Notes: a model not told the origin generated them from the sequence alone. Counted from the stretch's first letter, positions 41,470-55,741 are shown. The stretch: DNA of 64,000 bases from Blasia pusilla (GCA_050084515.1 CM114271.1:47678001-47742000); one strand, 5' to 3'. Numbers and translations are program-made.

Positions 41470-42977
41470 AAAAAAACCTCCTCTTTCTGGGGCGAGAAAA
41501 AAGGAGACATCATAAGACCACCCTAAACATTTTTCCATCACTCTCCATGTGAGCCTAAGTTTCTTAACATTCCTGTCTCGGTCAACAAAAAGCAAAGGTG
41601 CCCTTGGTATTTCTGTTGGAGGACCACCGGATGGGAACCTCTCTTTTGCAGGATTGTTTCTGCATCATGGCCTCCCAAAATTGCCCCATAACCAACTTTC
41701 TGTCGGTTATGAATGGTGTCTGCTCAAGACAAACTTTCTGAAATGTGAAAAAATCAGATCCTAAGGCTCAGAAACCGAGAAGCTGCACCCCTCCCAACCC
41801 GTAAGAAAGCTCACCATAAGAAAACGAAAGATTTTTAGAAGTGATTTTCTTCCACCCTGCACCCACGAGGATCTAACGGGTTGGGAATCCGAAATGGCAA
41901 TCCGACAGGTAGTAGGAATCTTGCACATCTTAGACAAAAAAATAAGCCTACAACTGGTTCGACGAATGAAGGGGAACGAGCCAAAAGTCAAGAAGCCCGC
42001 CACAATGCGTCAGAAGTTGGTCTCACCGAGATAGAGTCCGATCACTCAAGCAGTCAACCTGTCGGAATCCGAGAGGTTGCCTGGAAATGGTTAAAAATTT
42101 GCAGGAATACAAAAAGCAAAAAGTCGGAATCATACGGGTTGCAGAATTGTAATTCTGAGTAGCTAAAAGAACACAATCCACAAGTCCAAAAATATATTCG
42201 AAAACTTTTACAAACACCATTATGGGTTGAAAAAAATCTCGTCCTTTATTACCTCGAAGGAAACCTGAAATGTACATTTCACCTAGTCTATGATTTCTTC
42301 AGCCTCGTCATCTACAAATTTACTCCTAACTCTCTCGGTGATGAGTACCAAAGGAATGTCTGGGATTCAAGTGGCTCCTTTGGCCGATTGTAGACGGGGA
42401 TCGAAAATGTTGGCAAATTCGAGAGCCTTGGCCCCCTAGGTACATCATAACGGTCCCATGTAACCTGTCTCGAGTCCCACCGCCTTCCTCGGCAGTATAC
42501 CTTGTACGCTCGCAATGTGACACCCATCCAAGTATCAATATCGCTCCGCCCCGGTAATACCACTATGGCAACCGCCTTGACGGTAGAAGGAATCAACACG
42601 TCGAGAGAAGAAAAGAAGCCTCACGCCTTTACGAGTTGAGGGAAGGTGCCAAGGAAGAAGCCCGCCAGATGCCTCATCAAAAGGGTTGATCAGGCAACTG
42701 TCGGAATCAGACAGTTGCTTGGAGGTGGTAAAAGGGTCGATGGTCAAAAGCGAAAAGTTGCAAGGAGGAGAAATCCGACGGGTTGCGATGGTCATAAAGT
42801 GAAAATTGCAAGCGGGAGAAATCCACGGGTTGCAAAGTAGAAGACCGTGGAGTACATATACGATCACATTGAAAAGACAAAATGATCAGCAAACATTTAC
42901 AAGCACCACCATCGATCGAAAAAATCTTCGCTTTATATCATCCGAGAAAAGCTCTTGAATCAGACATTTGATCTATT

Positions 42978-45412
42978 CTATGAAATCTTTTGCCAAATTA
43001 TCAAAAACTCCCTACTCCAAACGCTGGAGTCAAGTGGTCGTTGAGTTCTTTGAACTAACTCGTCATCGTCCAAGAGCTCTTGCAAAATCACTTTCGGCCT
43101 TGCCCTCCGATTTTGGGAATCGTTGGAAGTGACGATGGAGTCACTACCAAGGGTGGCTCTGGAATCGGAGCTCTCGGCCGGTGGAGAGTTGTACGCCCAA
43201 CGAGCCTTTTGTATTCGCCTTTGCCTCTTTGCAAAGGTCAAGCGATTCTTGCCTTCCCTCGAGGCGAGAGAATGTTCCTGCCACTCTGCTGGCGCCTCGA
43301 TACTAAGCCCCTGAAAGGCCCACTAAGTCGAACACCAAGTCACGGCCTTGAGCAGAGCTCGATGAGCGTTTGCATCGTGGTGGCGACTTTTCCCTTCCTC
43401 CCGAAGGGGAAGTGCTTGTCTTGCATGTAAATCCTCGGGGGAATTGTACAAACTATCTAAGCCGCACCCATCGAGCATGGATCCACAGGATCTGGATCTT
43501 GAACACCTGGAAATTGTGCTCAGCCGAATGAAGCGAGAGCGAGGGGAGTGGTCCATCAGTAAATCAACACAAAACAATGTCGAAACTAAAGAAGTCGCCT
43601 TTGAGAAGATTTTCAATAAGCGACTTTGGATCAACTTTGTCGGAGTCCGGCGGGTTGTTTTGTCTCGGACCAACCCGTCGGAACCCGCGGGTTGATTTCG
43701 GCAAAAAAAGCAGTTTGAGGCAAGCAACCCGTCGGACTCGAGCGGGTTGCTTTGGGGCAAAATCTTCTAAACCTGCGATCACTTTCGAGCAACTCGTGAG
43801 TCCGGCGAGTTGCATTCTTAAAAACAACCTCACAAGGCGGCCTATCGAGCAACCCGTCGGACTCCGACGGTTTGCTTTGGGCCAAAAACTAGTTAAATCT
43901 ATGTTCCATCAAACAAGTAAATTCGAGTCCGAGGAGTGTCAATCTTAAAAAAACATCCGGAAAACCGTGCGGTCTAGCAACCGTCGAGTCCGGCGAAGTT
44001 GCTTCTCGCTAAACAAACCTAACCCATTCATCAATCGAGCAACTCGCCGAGTCCGACGAGTTGCAAAAGTATTAAAGATACTTACGTGTTCATGGCATGC
44101 ATTGCCATCTCCACCGTCGCCATGTGATGAGGGTATGGGTGAAGGACCACTGCCTTCACGCAAAAATGTGCCTCCAATGAGTTGGGGCGCTCCTCCATAA
44201 ACTTGGTCCACGCCATGAACCTGTGATTTCCATCCCACATGAAGAAATGCAGATTCCTCATCCGGCTGAATTCCGTGCCCTCAACTTGCCTTCGAAGTCC
44301 TGGTCTCGCATCCTCCGAATGTGTCGAGATTTTCCAAGTCCTCCTCGGTAACGAGCTTGGGTTCCATGCTCGTCGTAAAGGCTGAACATAGAAGGAGGAA
44401 AATGTCACGTGAGGATCTTTGTTGCCGCCGATTGTTTTAGCTTTTGCGATGTCCTCGTCTTGATCAGATTTCGGGACGTATTCCATTGTCCTTAATCGGC
44501 AGAGTGGAATCTCGGGCGTTGTGGCCCTCCATAAGTGCCATCCGCTTTACCACTGTCGTAACCAGGGACAAGAGGAATAAGCTACACCGAAATCCCAATG
44601 AATTGCAATTCACATAATTAAAAACCTAACCTCTCTTACCCGCTTTGAAAATGGAGTCGGTTTCTTGACCGGCTAACTTGTCCGAGATGGGAGGGCAAAT
44701 CGACCAGGAACTCGTCGATCCGATAGAGGTCGATGTCCTCCACGGGCTTGGAGTCGAGAATGACCGCTCTCGGCTTCTTCGGCCATGTCCACCATCTCCA
44801 CTGTTGGCGGTCCTCATGACCTCGTCGTCATCGATTTGAATCGGTGTTGTTTCCACTATGTTGATTGTGTCCCCGGACTTCGTGGGGACATTTCCGCATC
44901 TCAACACTTGCGGTTGGGCGGGCGGGCTATCGTCAATGGCTATCGCTTTTTCCGCCTCGCTTTAGCCAATTCCGCCCTCCTCGCGCCCAGACGCTTCTTT
45001 TTCTCTCTTTTCGTTCGGGCGATCCTTTTCTTCAAGGCTGCGGCGACTTGGCCTCTTCGTTCTGTTTATCTAGCGCCGCTTGAACACGTCTCGAGCACTT
45101 GGTTGTGCATCTCGCTTCCCTTTCCGCTCCTCGATTTCTGCTGCCGCCTAATTTCATTCGCGAGCTTAACGAGACGCAGAGTCCTAATGGACTTGGGAGT
45201 GAAGCTCCGGACTTGTTGGCTTGTGTTTTTTTCCTCGTCATTTTTGCCGAAATGCCTCCACCTATGTCCACGAATCCCTTGATGATCGCCTTGCTGATGC
45301 CGAGATGGGAGCTCGTCTTGCCTTGATGGTTAACTCGAATCGTCTCGATATCGCCGGTCGAACCGTCTTGCTCGTTCCCTCCCCTATCGACTCGCGATGT
45401 GTCGCCGCGTGA
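42978..45412 (-). pseudogene. minus-strand gene of the palindrome-bearing unit, unrecognised, degenerate
   Basis: Coding-like blocks on the minus strand downstream of a TATA box at 45513-45520. 45271-45032 is lysine/arginine-rich. 44907-44626 is acidic then Ser/Thr-rich and ends at TTAGG. 44486-44082 has MRNLHFFMWDGNHRFMAW, then a hydrophobic VKAVVLHPYPHHMATVEMAM, and ends at ACGTAAGT, a good 5' splice site. 43241-42978 has KRQRRIQKARWAY. The interval 44081-43600, between two of these blocks, is filled by the palindrome copies and looks like an intron. I know no family for the DGNHR-containing block. It may be the accessory protein of the same mobile element as the SWIM transposase, transcribed in the opposite direction. 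Confidence 0.45.
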
Positions 45413-45512
45413 AATGCCCCCTTCAGTATGTGATCAATCGCTGCTGGCGGGAGAGTGAGGAGTGAGAATGAAGATCACAAAATGAGAAACCGGAAATGAG
45501 CGATTTCTGCCC

Positions 45513-45520
45513 TATTTATA
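45513..45520 (-). promoter_or_regulatory. TATA box of the minus-strand unit
   Basis: TATAAATA on the minus strand, about 100 bp upstream of the first minus-strand coding-like sequence. It lies on the other side of the palindrome array from the plus-strand TATA box. Confidence 0.5.
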
Positions 45521-45608
45521 CTTTTCTAGCCGTTGGCTGACCGTTGGTTGGGTCCGTCGTCCTTCGACGGCGACGTGCGGATGTTACGGAAGTCCGGCGT
45601 GAAAAATC

Positions 45609-46310
45609 GCAACCCGTCGAGTCCGACAGTTGCGCGGCTCTACCATCTTGTGTCCGTCGCCACGGCGCTGAAAGCAACCCGTCGAGAGACCGGCAGGTTG
45701 AGCGCTCTGTCGTCTTCGAAAAGAACGCGAGGTTCCCGCGCAACCCGCCGGAGACCGACATGTTGCGCGCCTCCGCCATCCTGGTACGTCAAGACGCGTC
45801 GCGGCAACCCGTCGGAGACCGACGGGTTGAGCGCACTCCATAAATCTTCGAAAACAACGCGAGGTACGCGCAACCCGTCGGAGCCCGACATGTTGCGCGC
45901 CTCCGCGTGTTTAGGATGGGAATCGGGCGTTTCTTGGGCAATCCGTCGGAGACCGTTGGTTGCACGCCCTCATCAAGGGTTAGGAACCAGGGCTTCCGTG
46001 CAAGTTTTGAGTCCGGCCGGCTGCACCACAAGGCGAGGCCCTTGCGCAACCCGTTGGGGCGGGTTGCACGCCCGCCTCTTTGGGCTAAAGGCCACGCACC
46101 CGCCAAACTCGTCGAGAAAGAGCGGTTTACGCCTCCGGCATCTTCGGGCAAGAAGGATCGGTATTTGAGAAACTTCGTTGAGAGCGACGGGTTGCTCGCT
46201 TTGACAATGTTTAGCGAAGCGTGCAACCCGTTCGATGCCGACCGGTTTGTTGAGCCGGTTAGCCGGGTAATTTCGAGTTACCAGGACTCGAGCGGGTTCC
46301 AAGTGTGATC
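45609..46310. repeat. intergenic palindrome array between divergent promoters
   Basis: About a dozen palindrome units at a period near 65 bp (60 in the right part). Neighbouring units also share spacer sequence in alternate copies (CTTCGAAAAnAACGCGAGGT before the copies at 45740 and 45870; GCGCGCCTCCG after the same copies), so a dimer of about 130 bp is the higher-order repeat. It lies between TATA boxes pointing away from each other. Confidence 0.85.
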
Positions 46311-46452
46311 GCAACCCTCACGCTTCCCAAATCCGGTAACATATTGCAACATGAATTGAATGTATTCTGGTGGATCCATTGTGTCGACAATGTCACCCAC
46401 CGAATTCATCTTGTCAGTAAAAATCTGTCAGGAGTATCTGTTTCCTATTCAC

Positions 46453-46500
46453 TATAAATTAAATATTCTCATTCTCATTCTCATTCTCATTCTCAGTCTC
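46453..46500 (+). promoter_or_regulatory. TATA box and CATTCT microsatellite leader of the transposase gene
   Basis: CTATAAATTAA at about 46452, then an (ATTCTC)n hexamer run at 46465-46495, then the first plus-strand ATG at 46523. Position and spacing suit a core promoter. Confidence 0.5.
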
Positions 46501-46522
46501 CTCTTGTAGGAATCTTCTTGGA

Positions 46523-49500
46523 ATGGATAATTATGTTAAGCTCACTTGTGGCAGTCATCTGGCGGCCCTTCCTCAATCGGAAATCATTCGACCCCAAGCT
46601 CGTGAGTCTTTCATAGCAGTGGATGAAAATTTTCTGTCTATTCGATTTCTTCTTCAAATTGGAACCATCTATGTATCCAAAGATGTTAGGGTGGACGGTA
46701 CGGAAGACATAATAGGTGAGATGGTCTAGCCTGTGACCTCAGACCATAAAGTATGGAATCTCCTACCTCTACCAAATGGTCAATACAGAGTTTACGGCCT
46801 GCCCCTTGAATTCGTCTGTTTCCCAAGTAGACGGTCTAGAATTTCCTAGTGCTCCGAGCTCTACGTTTGCAACTCCAAGCTCTGCAGATCCGGCTTCGAC
46901 TCCAACTTCGCACGCTCGTGACAATGTTGTTTTTCCAAAAGAGATTCCGGATGTTATCAACCTCAGTGGATCTGTCGAGCACCAATCGGGCCCTCTGTCC
47001 ACCTACTCGTTCCTCTTACGAGTATCAGGAAATAGTTTGCTTTCGTCTCGCCCTTGAAAATGTTCAAGCACATTCTTGTCGATTTGCCGCCCACGCACGA
47101 TGCTAATTGCATTTTTGAGTTGCCTCCACTTCGCTCTGCTCAAAAGAAGGATGGAGGGCGCTGAAGGGTATGGACGAAAGTCGATTGTCATCGATGGTGC
47201 AGGCTTCAACGGACCGGTGCTTCCATCCGAGATGGTCTTGGATTGTCTCCGCCGCCAATGCGTGGGAGCCTTGGAGTGTAGAAGTCCAGCATGCCCGTAT
47301 CTAGAGCGCAACGGGCGAGTCAATACGTCGCAATTCCCCCCCAAGAATGCAGAAACTCCATACGAGGTGGGTGCCACAATACCGCTGGGAGGCCATCGAT
47401 GTCCTCATTGTCAAGCACCGCCCATGCGTTGGAGCGTGTCTGCATACATATTTTCATTGTCCATGACATGGGCTCCACGCCGAGTATACAAGGTGGCGAT
47501 TCATGTTGGCTCCCATACTCATCCTGTGACTGATGCAATTCAAAGACACATCAAGGAGGATGTGGCGAAGAAAGTAGCCGAGGTCTTCAGAACTCTCCGG
47601 GTTCAAAGCCGGTGATCAAGCTCACAACGGCATCACAAATTTGTGAACAATTGCTTGGAATCCTGGGGAGGCGAGATCACGGCGGTTGAGGAGAAACAAC
47701 TGGGAAAATCTCGCATTTCTCGCTGATCCTGAATGCTTCCGGAATTTGCTGCGTCGGTCGAGTTCGGATGGAAAGACGGCGAAATGGATGCCATTGCGTA
47801 ATCAAGGCCAACTCCGATTTCCATTCATTCAGAGATGGCAGTTCATGGGCCAAGGAGGCGAGGATCAGGGCCTATGTCTTCAAAATGTCAACCACAGTCC
47901 GTCGAGTGGCCTCGATCTTATAGATCGAATGAGGGAAGGGGAAGATCTTTACGGAGCTGGTCGGCTTTGATATTTGCTCTGAGTCTTTGAACGGATGGTT
48001 GGCGATGGGTGCTCACGTTTATGACCATGTGGAGAAGGGACTCACAACTATATTTATGTGTGAAGTAAAGCGAGCGAAGATGTTGGCGGTTTGAAGATGT
48101 CTTTGGTTACTCTTATTGGAGGTGGTGAAGGAAAACAAAAGGCCACCTCAGGAAATTTATGGGTTCATGATGGACAATGCACAACTGGGTGGATTGCTAT
48201 CCGGGAAGTGTTCGGGGTGGAGAGGTTCAACGGAGAGGGAAAGGTCGGATGCTTTCCATTGGCTTGATCTGTGACCCGGTACACCAAATCTTGCATCAAG
48301 GAGAATAAGAGGACAGAGCATGTCACTCTACTCCAACGCTGCAAGGCAACAAAACTTGAAGCGAGGCCATGGGCGCCGGGAAGAACTTCATGGGTGGTGG
48401 AGGAAGCATGCGATTGAGGGAAGTACAAAGAGTCGTGCTCTTGGTTGAGTTGGTGGATCGTATGAGACAATGGGGAAACTTCATCGGCGGCGGTGAGTTC
48501 ACTATTTTGTCTTGTCAAGCTCACGCGAGAATTGTTTGTAAAGTTGTAGCTCAGGGTGAGAAGCGTGGGAATTATATGGATTTCAAACCCAAGAAACCAA
48601 GCAAGTCGTCGGATCGACGGGTTGCCGAGTGTGCAACCCGGAAACGGAAACCGGCCGGGTTGCATCCAGATGTTTGGTATCGTCCTGAGTGTGCAACCCG
48701 TCGAGACCCGACGGGTCACGGAGTCGTTCATGGGATGCCTCGGCCTTGCAACCCGTCAGGTTCCGACGGGTTGCAGTAGGTGGGTTTAAGGTTACAACAC
48801 GTCGGGACCCGACGGGTCGCAGAGTCGTTCATGGGATGCCTCGGGCCTGCAACCCGCCTGGTTCCGACAGGTTGCTTATTTCTTTGACTCCTGGGTTATT
48901 TTCGTTCCCTTCTAACATTGGTCGTTTGCGAGGATTGAACGTTCATGAAAATGCCCTCTCGCCCCAACACAAGTGGAGCAGAAAGTGTTCATTCCTCTTG
49001 AGTCGTCACAAACATGCCAACAATTTCATTTGTGGAGGCATGCCAACAAGACCAGGCAAGAGCAATGCTACGATCTGCGGCATCCCATATCTTCCTCACA
49101 AAAGGCATAACAAAAGAAAGGGGCCGTCGATCTCGAGCTCTATGTCGTATGTGAGATCTCGGTGATGAAAATTGTATGTCAAAGCCTTCAACCGGTGCGT
49201 AGCTGGAACTCCACTCGATCAAGACGCGTACATAGGTGGGGATATTCGTGGGCGGGTTTCAAGACGCCCCATACTGAGATGGTGGTAGAGCGGTCCAAAC
49301 GAGACTCGTGGAGACCAGATAAGTATCTTGACTTCAGGCAGGTGAAGAGGCAGCATCGAGGAACAAATCCGGTGATTGATTTGGATGAGGAAATTACACC
49401 GCCCAGGTATTCGGGGACCCCGGACCCGTCCCAAATCCGTGATGGAGTTACTTCTCCAAAATCGTGAATGTTTTATTTCAAAAGCCCTCCGTTCTTCGGA

Positions 49501-50411
49501 AGTTCGCAACATCCTGCCACAGGGTGGTTCAACAATATGGGATTCCGGTAATGGAGGTGGATTGCAACCTAAAAAGGTGGCATATATCTCGGAGCAACCC
49601 ATGACGTGGACCCACCTGCAAGGCAGGATCTGATGGCATTAGGAGAGCATGCGGCACTTTCCTAAATAAGAACTCTACAAGGACTGGACGACCATTGCCT
49701 GGGTTTTGGGGACTCAAAACCTTTGATCGTTTCACAAGGAACGGGGATCAATTGAAGTACTTCTTCTGCCCAAATGAATCTTGCGCTTTCCGGAAGTCTT
49801 ATCCGGCTGCCATTGGAGCTCTCGGGAATACCCCCACGATTTGACCCATCGCCGCAGGCACGAACTGCATTCAAGACGAAGTGGACAATCTTACAAGTGC
49901 CGGTTTTAGACTCGTAGACGGGGGAAGTTCGGAGCATGTTCGCATTATAGAGACCTTCGCATTTCGTATTCAACCCAAGATTGATGTCAACATGTACCCG
50001 GAGAAGGTGGATGATCTCAATCCATTATTTCTGTTTGAGTCTAGAAATGGGATGAAGAGAAATAGAATGTGTAGGCCAACGGTGGAGAGAGCAAAACGAA
50101 TTGCATCTGCTCGGGAGGCAAAAATGGAGATCATCGCTTCGAAAGATGTCGTGAGTGGCAATGGAATAGGAAGGATGTATTGGGTCAGGAACAACACTGT
50201 AAATTCAAGTGTCACAGGGGTGTATGTGGTGCACATCTCTTGCTTTCCCACATGTTCATATGATGACTTTGTCCAAAGAGAGACAAGTGGAAAAAGGTAT
50301 TTCCCTTGTAAGCACATGTACTATGTGTTCTTTGGTAGTTTTAAGAGAGTCGGAGGTAGGAGTAGGAATCCACCAACCACCCTGTCCCTCAAAGAAGTTC
50401 AAGTATTTTAA
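46523..50411 (+). pseudogene. SWIM-type transposase (MULE-like), degenerate
   Basis: Plus-strand blocks of a large transposase. 46523-46729 is the amino end. 47076-47615 carries a zinc-binding region: paired Cys (CRSPAC), CPHC, then HVGSHTHP, a WRKY/GCM-like arrangement found in Mutator-like transposases. About 47965-48260 is a core-like region (IFMCEVKR, VKENKRPPQEIYGFMMDNAQ, then REVFG) that may carry catalytic acids. 49881-50411 ends with a SWIM finger: FPTCSYDDFVQRETSGKRY then FPCKHMYYVF, in which the second Cys of the CxC pair has become Tyr. Stops and frame changes separate the blocks. An insertion-like stretch at 48590-48880 holds palindrome copies and may be an intron. The family assignment rests on domain order only. 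Confidence 0.55.
48633..48875. repeat. palindrome sub-array with a 101-bp direct repeat
   Basis: Five palindromes, at 48633, 48693, 48748, 48794 and 48849. The stretch from ACCCGACGGGTCACGGAGTC (about 48706) recurs at about 48807 with few changes, including the shared spacer GTCGTTCATGGGATGCCTCG, so a two-palindrome unit of 101 bp was tandemly duplicated. Confidence 0.85.
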
Positions 50412-50630
50412 ACAAACCACTTTGAGGATGCAAAATGAGGTTTTAGATTGTACTTTTATTTTTTTCTCAACCTTCCTTTGTGAGCTTGAACTCTATTAAG
50501 CCCGGGGCAAATGATAGATTTTTCCAGACCTTGGATGGAAAAAGTGATTGTTCCACACTTATGATTCCACATATTTTTCAGTTTTGTAAATTTTGTGCAA
50601 TTTGCAACTCGTCGGACTCACAGGGGTTGC

Positions 50631-51238
50631 CAAAATATGGAAGAGGAAAAAAAAACTGTGGGATTGTTTAATAAATGAACAAAAAAGTGCAAAAAAATTC
50701 ACACAAAAAGTTTCCTCTCTTCAACCCAACGGAAACTCTCTTCAAAAAAAAGTATCTATTTCGGTTGAAGGTAGTTTCCTCTCTCCTCTCTCCTCTCTTC
50801 CTCTCTTCCTCTCCTCTTACCGCACCTCCAGAAGTCGCCAGAGTACCTTCCACCATGGTAAAGGGAGCCACCGCATTCTCTCCATAATCTTTGTTATGGA
50901 ACTCATTCTGGCGTCTGTAGGCTTTTTTTTTTTTGCTATGGAAGATCCTTAACCTGTGCTTTCCCCGCCTCATTTTGTTTGGCTACCAATAGAGTTGGCT
51001 TTTTAGATGAAATCGATGGCATTTTAGGGCTGTTTGTGTCCAATTGCACAATTTCTTCAATCCCATCCTTGAGTTTCTTGTGCGTGTAGGGGAGGAGACG
51101 TTGGAAGCGGCAAGAGACACGGTTCACTTCGGAGATCATTGTATTGAGAGCATAGTGCTTTCCACCTCAATAAATTGAACCACCGTAGTGTCTATGTAAC
51201 CTATTCCTCGTCGTGGAACTCAATCGGTTGCGCTTAGT

Positions 51239-51312
<74 letters not shown>

Positions 51313-52343
51313 GCCTAAAGCAAATGTCCATCTACAAAGTTGTGTTTTTCGGCTTGTGCATGTGAGTATTGTTTGAATCTGATGACACATGGAACCCCAA
51401 AAGCTAAAACAAAGTCCAACTTTAATTCCAAGGTTTCTTGGACATTCAATAGGCTTCAAAGAATCAAGAGCAATTTGACCAATGCCTCTATGATCCCATT
51501 GCATTGAAGACGTCGTCTTGTTTGAAGAATTTAGGGTGTTCAATAAATTGGTCACTTGTTTTAATGTCAAAGCTTCTAGAAAAAAATGCATCAGCATAAT
51601 TGATGGGGATAGGGGGTTGGACAAGTGAACATGATCCATAATAAAGTCTGAACATCACGCTTCTGATGAGACGATTAGTAATATTGTGAAGGGTGTTTTC
51701 ATAAGTTGGTTGTATTATGAGGGTACTGAGCTAGCGACATTATGTATGAAGGACTTTGGAAGTTAGTGAAGAAACTTTCACCATACTAGAGCCTAGACGA
51801 ATCACCACTAAATGAAGAATTATTTTTTAATACTTCATGGAATTTCACACTCCTCGGCAAAGATTAGATAATGAACCCCCGAGAGGTTAATTGCCCAGTA
51901 CAACATGGATCTAAAAGCTTCTCCCCACAGCTTGACATCCATAATCCCATGTAGATGGTTTGCATCTGTATGTAAGGTCATATTTGAACCAAATTTACCA
52001 CCCCCTCTCACTCAGTCGAGATATAATGGAGCCTAGCTTCATGTCAAGTCCAATATTTCATGCATGGATCATCTTCTTTCATGCGTGGCGTCCAAAGAAA
52101 GGCTCAGGGACCTGTTGAATTTGACATCACAACAAGAAATATTTTACACATCTTTCCAAGAAGAAGATGATACAAGGCTCTTACAAAAATAGTGATTACA
52201 TCTCGATAATCATGAGAATACTCCAAAAATTCATAAATCTTATCTTAGGTCTCAAATTTGACACCTTCCACTTTCGTTGACAAAACAATTTCACCCACCA
52301 CCATATTTCATCCTTGTGTGAGTGGATACGAGTGTATGCAGAC
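50631..52343. other. non-coding with CT microsatellite
   Basis: No recognised gene. Pyrimidine-rich runs lie at 50780-50820. A (CT)n tract of about 68 bp lies at 51243-51310. ORFs in this stretch are short and lack motifs. Confidence 0.4.
51243..51310. repeat. (CT)n microsatellite
   Basis: Uninterrupted CT dinucleotides of about 68 bp. The glutamate/arginine frame across it is an artefact. Confidence 0.97.
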
Positions 52344-52644
52344 CATGGTTGCACAAAAACGGACAAGTCCTTCCTTAGGACGGAAAGTCTGGACATGTAC
52401 ACTGACATGGGTTCCAAGAGTGAGGACCCACATTTTTAGTCCATGATGGAAGGCAAGGTAAGGGCGAGAGGAGCAATGAGGGAGGAGGGAGTGGAGGTGG
52501 AGGGAGGAAGAAATGGGGGAGTATGGAACACGAAGGCAAGTAAGGGGAATGAGAAAGAATGGAAAGGTGGGGCCCATACGGACACGTCCTTCCATGGGAT
52601 GGAAATAAGTCCACGGACATGGAATTTGCCCACATGCAACCTTG
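52344..52644. mobile_element. hAT-like MITE, 301 bp, with 8-bp target duplication
   Basis: Left end CATGGTTGCACAAAAACGG. The right end on the other strand is CAAGGTTGCATGTGGG, so the outer 10 bases match in 9. The 8-bp sequence ATGCAGAC lies directly outside both ends (52336-52343 and 52645-52652), the duplication length of the hAT superfamily. Inside each end the same words recur in direct order: CGGACA-GTCCTTCC, GGAAA, then GGACATG. No coding capacity is present. A related TIR lies at 56691 and 57934. Confidence 0.85.
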
Positions 52645-52652
52645 ATGCAGAC

Positions 52653-55299
<2,647 letters not shown>

Positions 55300-55741
55300 T
55301 ACATGACATGGACAAGTCATTTTAATGACTCACATACATTCTTTTGTGACGCATGAAGTCATTTTTTGTTACTCAGAGTAGTCATTCATAATCACTCTTA
55401 ATGACTCATCTAGTCATTCTTTATGATTCGTCTAGTAATTTTTTTGGGTCGTCCAGTTGCTCTTTATGACTACACGAGTCATTCTCTATGACTCATGTAG
55501 TCATTTTTTATAACTTCACCTAGTCATAAACAATGACTAGGTGAAGTCATATTTTGTGATTATGTTGAGTATAAAAAATGTGACTCACATATGACTACCC
55601 TTGGTTTTAGTAACAACTTATACGACTAGGAGTAATTTTTACTACCATAGTCTGGTTAAGTAATTACTTAGTCTTATAGGCCCGGTTTGAGTAACATCTA
55701 GTCATTTTTTAAAGTCATCCACAGTGGGTTTTGTACTAGTG
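55300..55741. repeat. second CACTA-like terminus with subterminal repeats
   Basis: Dense AGTCAT, ATGACT and GACTCAT words, ending in GGGTTTTGTACTAGTG at 55741. Its reverse complement, CACTAGTACAAAACCC, resembles the other CACTA ends here. It may be the right end of a non-autonomous relative (left end perhaps CACTAGTAGAGGAACC at 54616) or of a larger element. Confidence 0.5.

Larger units (their letters stand above)
42054..50630. repeat. dispersed and arrayed palindrome family (GCAACCCGTCGG / CCGACGGGTTGC)
   Basis: About 25 copies, intact or degenerate, of a palindrome of about 27 bp with arms GCAACCCGTCGG and CCGACGGGTTGC around 2-4 central bases (often AGT, AGA, ACT). Positions I can read include 42054, 42694, 43632, 43672, 43724, 43789, 43849, 43977, 44039, 45609, 45674, 45740, 45804, 45870, 45938, 46046, 46168, 46223, 48633, 48693, 48748, 48794, 48849 and 50604. 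Between 45609 and 45938 the starts are 64-68 bp apart. Compensating changes occur in both arms (for example GCAACTCG with CGAGTTGC at 44039, and GGCAACTGTC with GACAGTTGC at 42694), so symmetry is kept while the sequence drifts. Confidence 0.9.

Noticed and set aside
45533-46308. Arg/Pro/Ser-rich 133-211-codon ORFs across the palindrome array
   Set aside because: GC-rich repeat DNA stays open in several frames. The protein-level pattern merely follows the palindrome.
45609-46310. CRISPR-like array (palindromic repeats with near-constant spacing)
   Set aside because: The host is a plant. The repeats drift, the spacers are related to one another (dimeric pattern), and no cas genes exist. It is a transposon-linked repeat.
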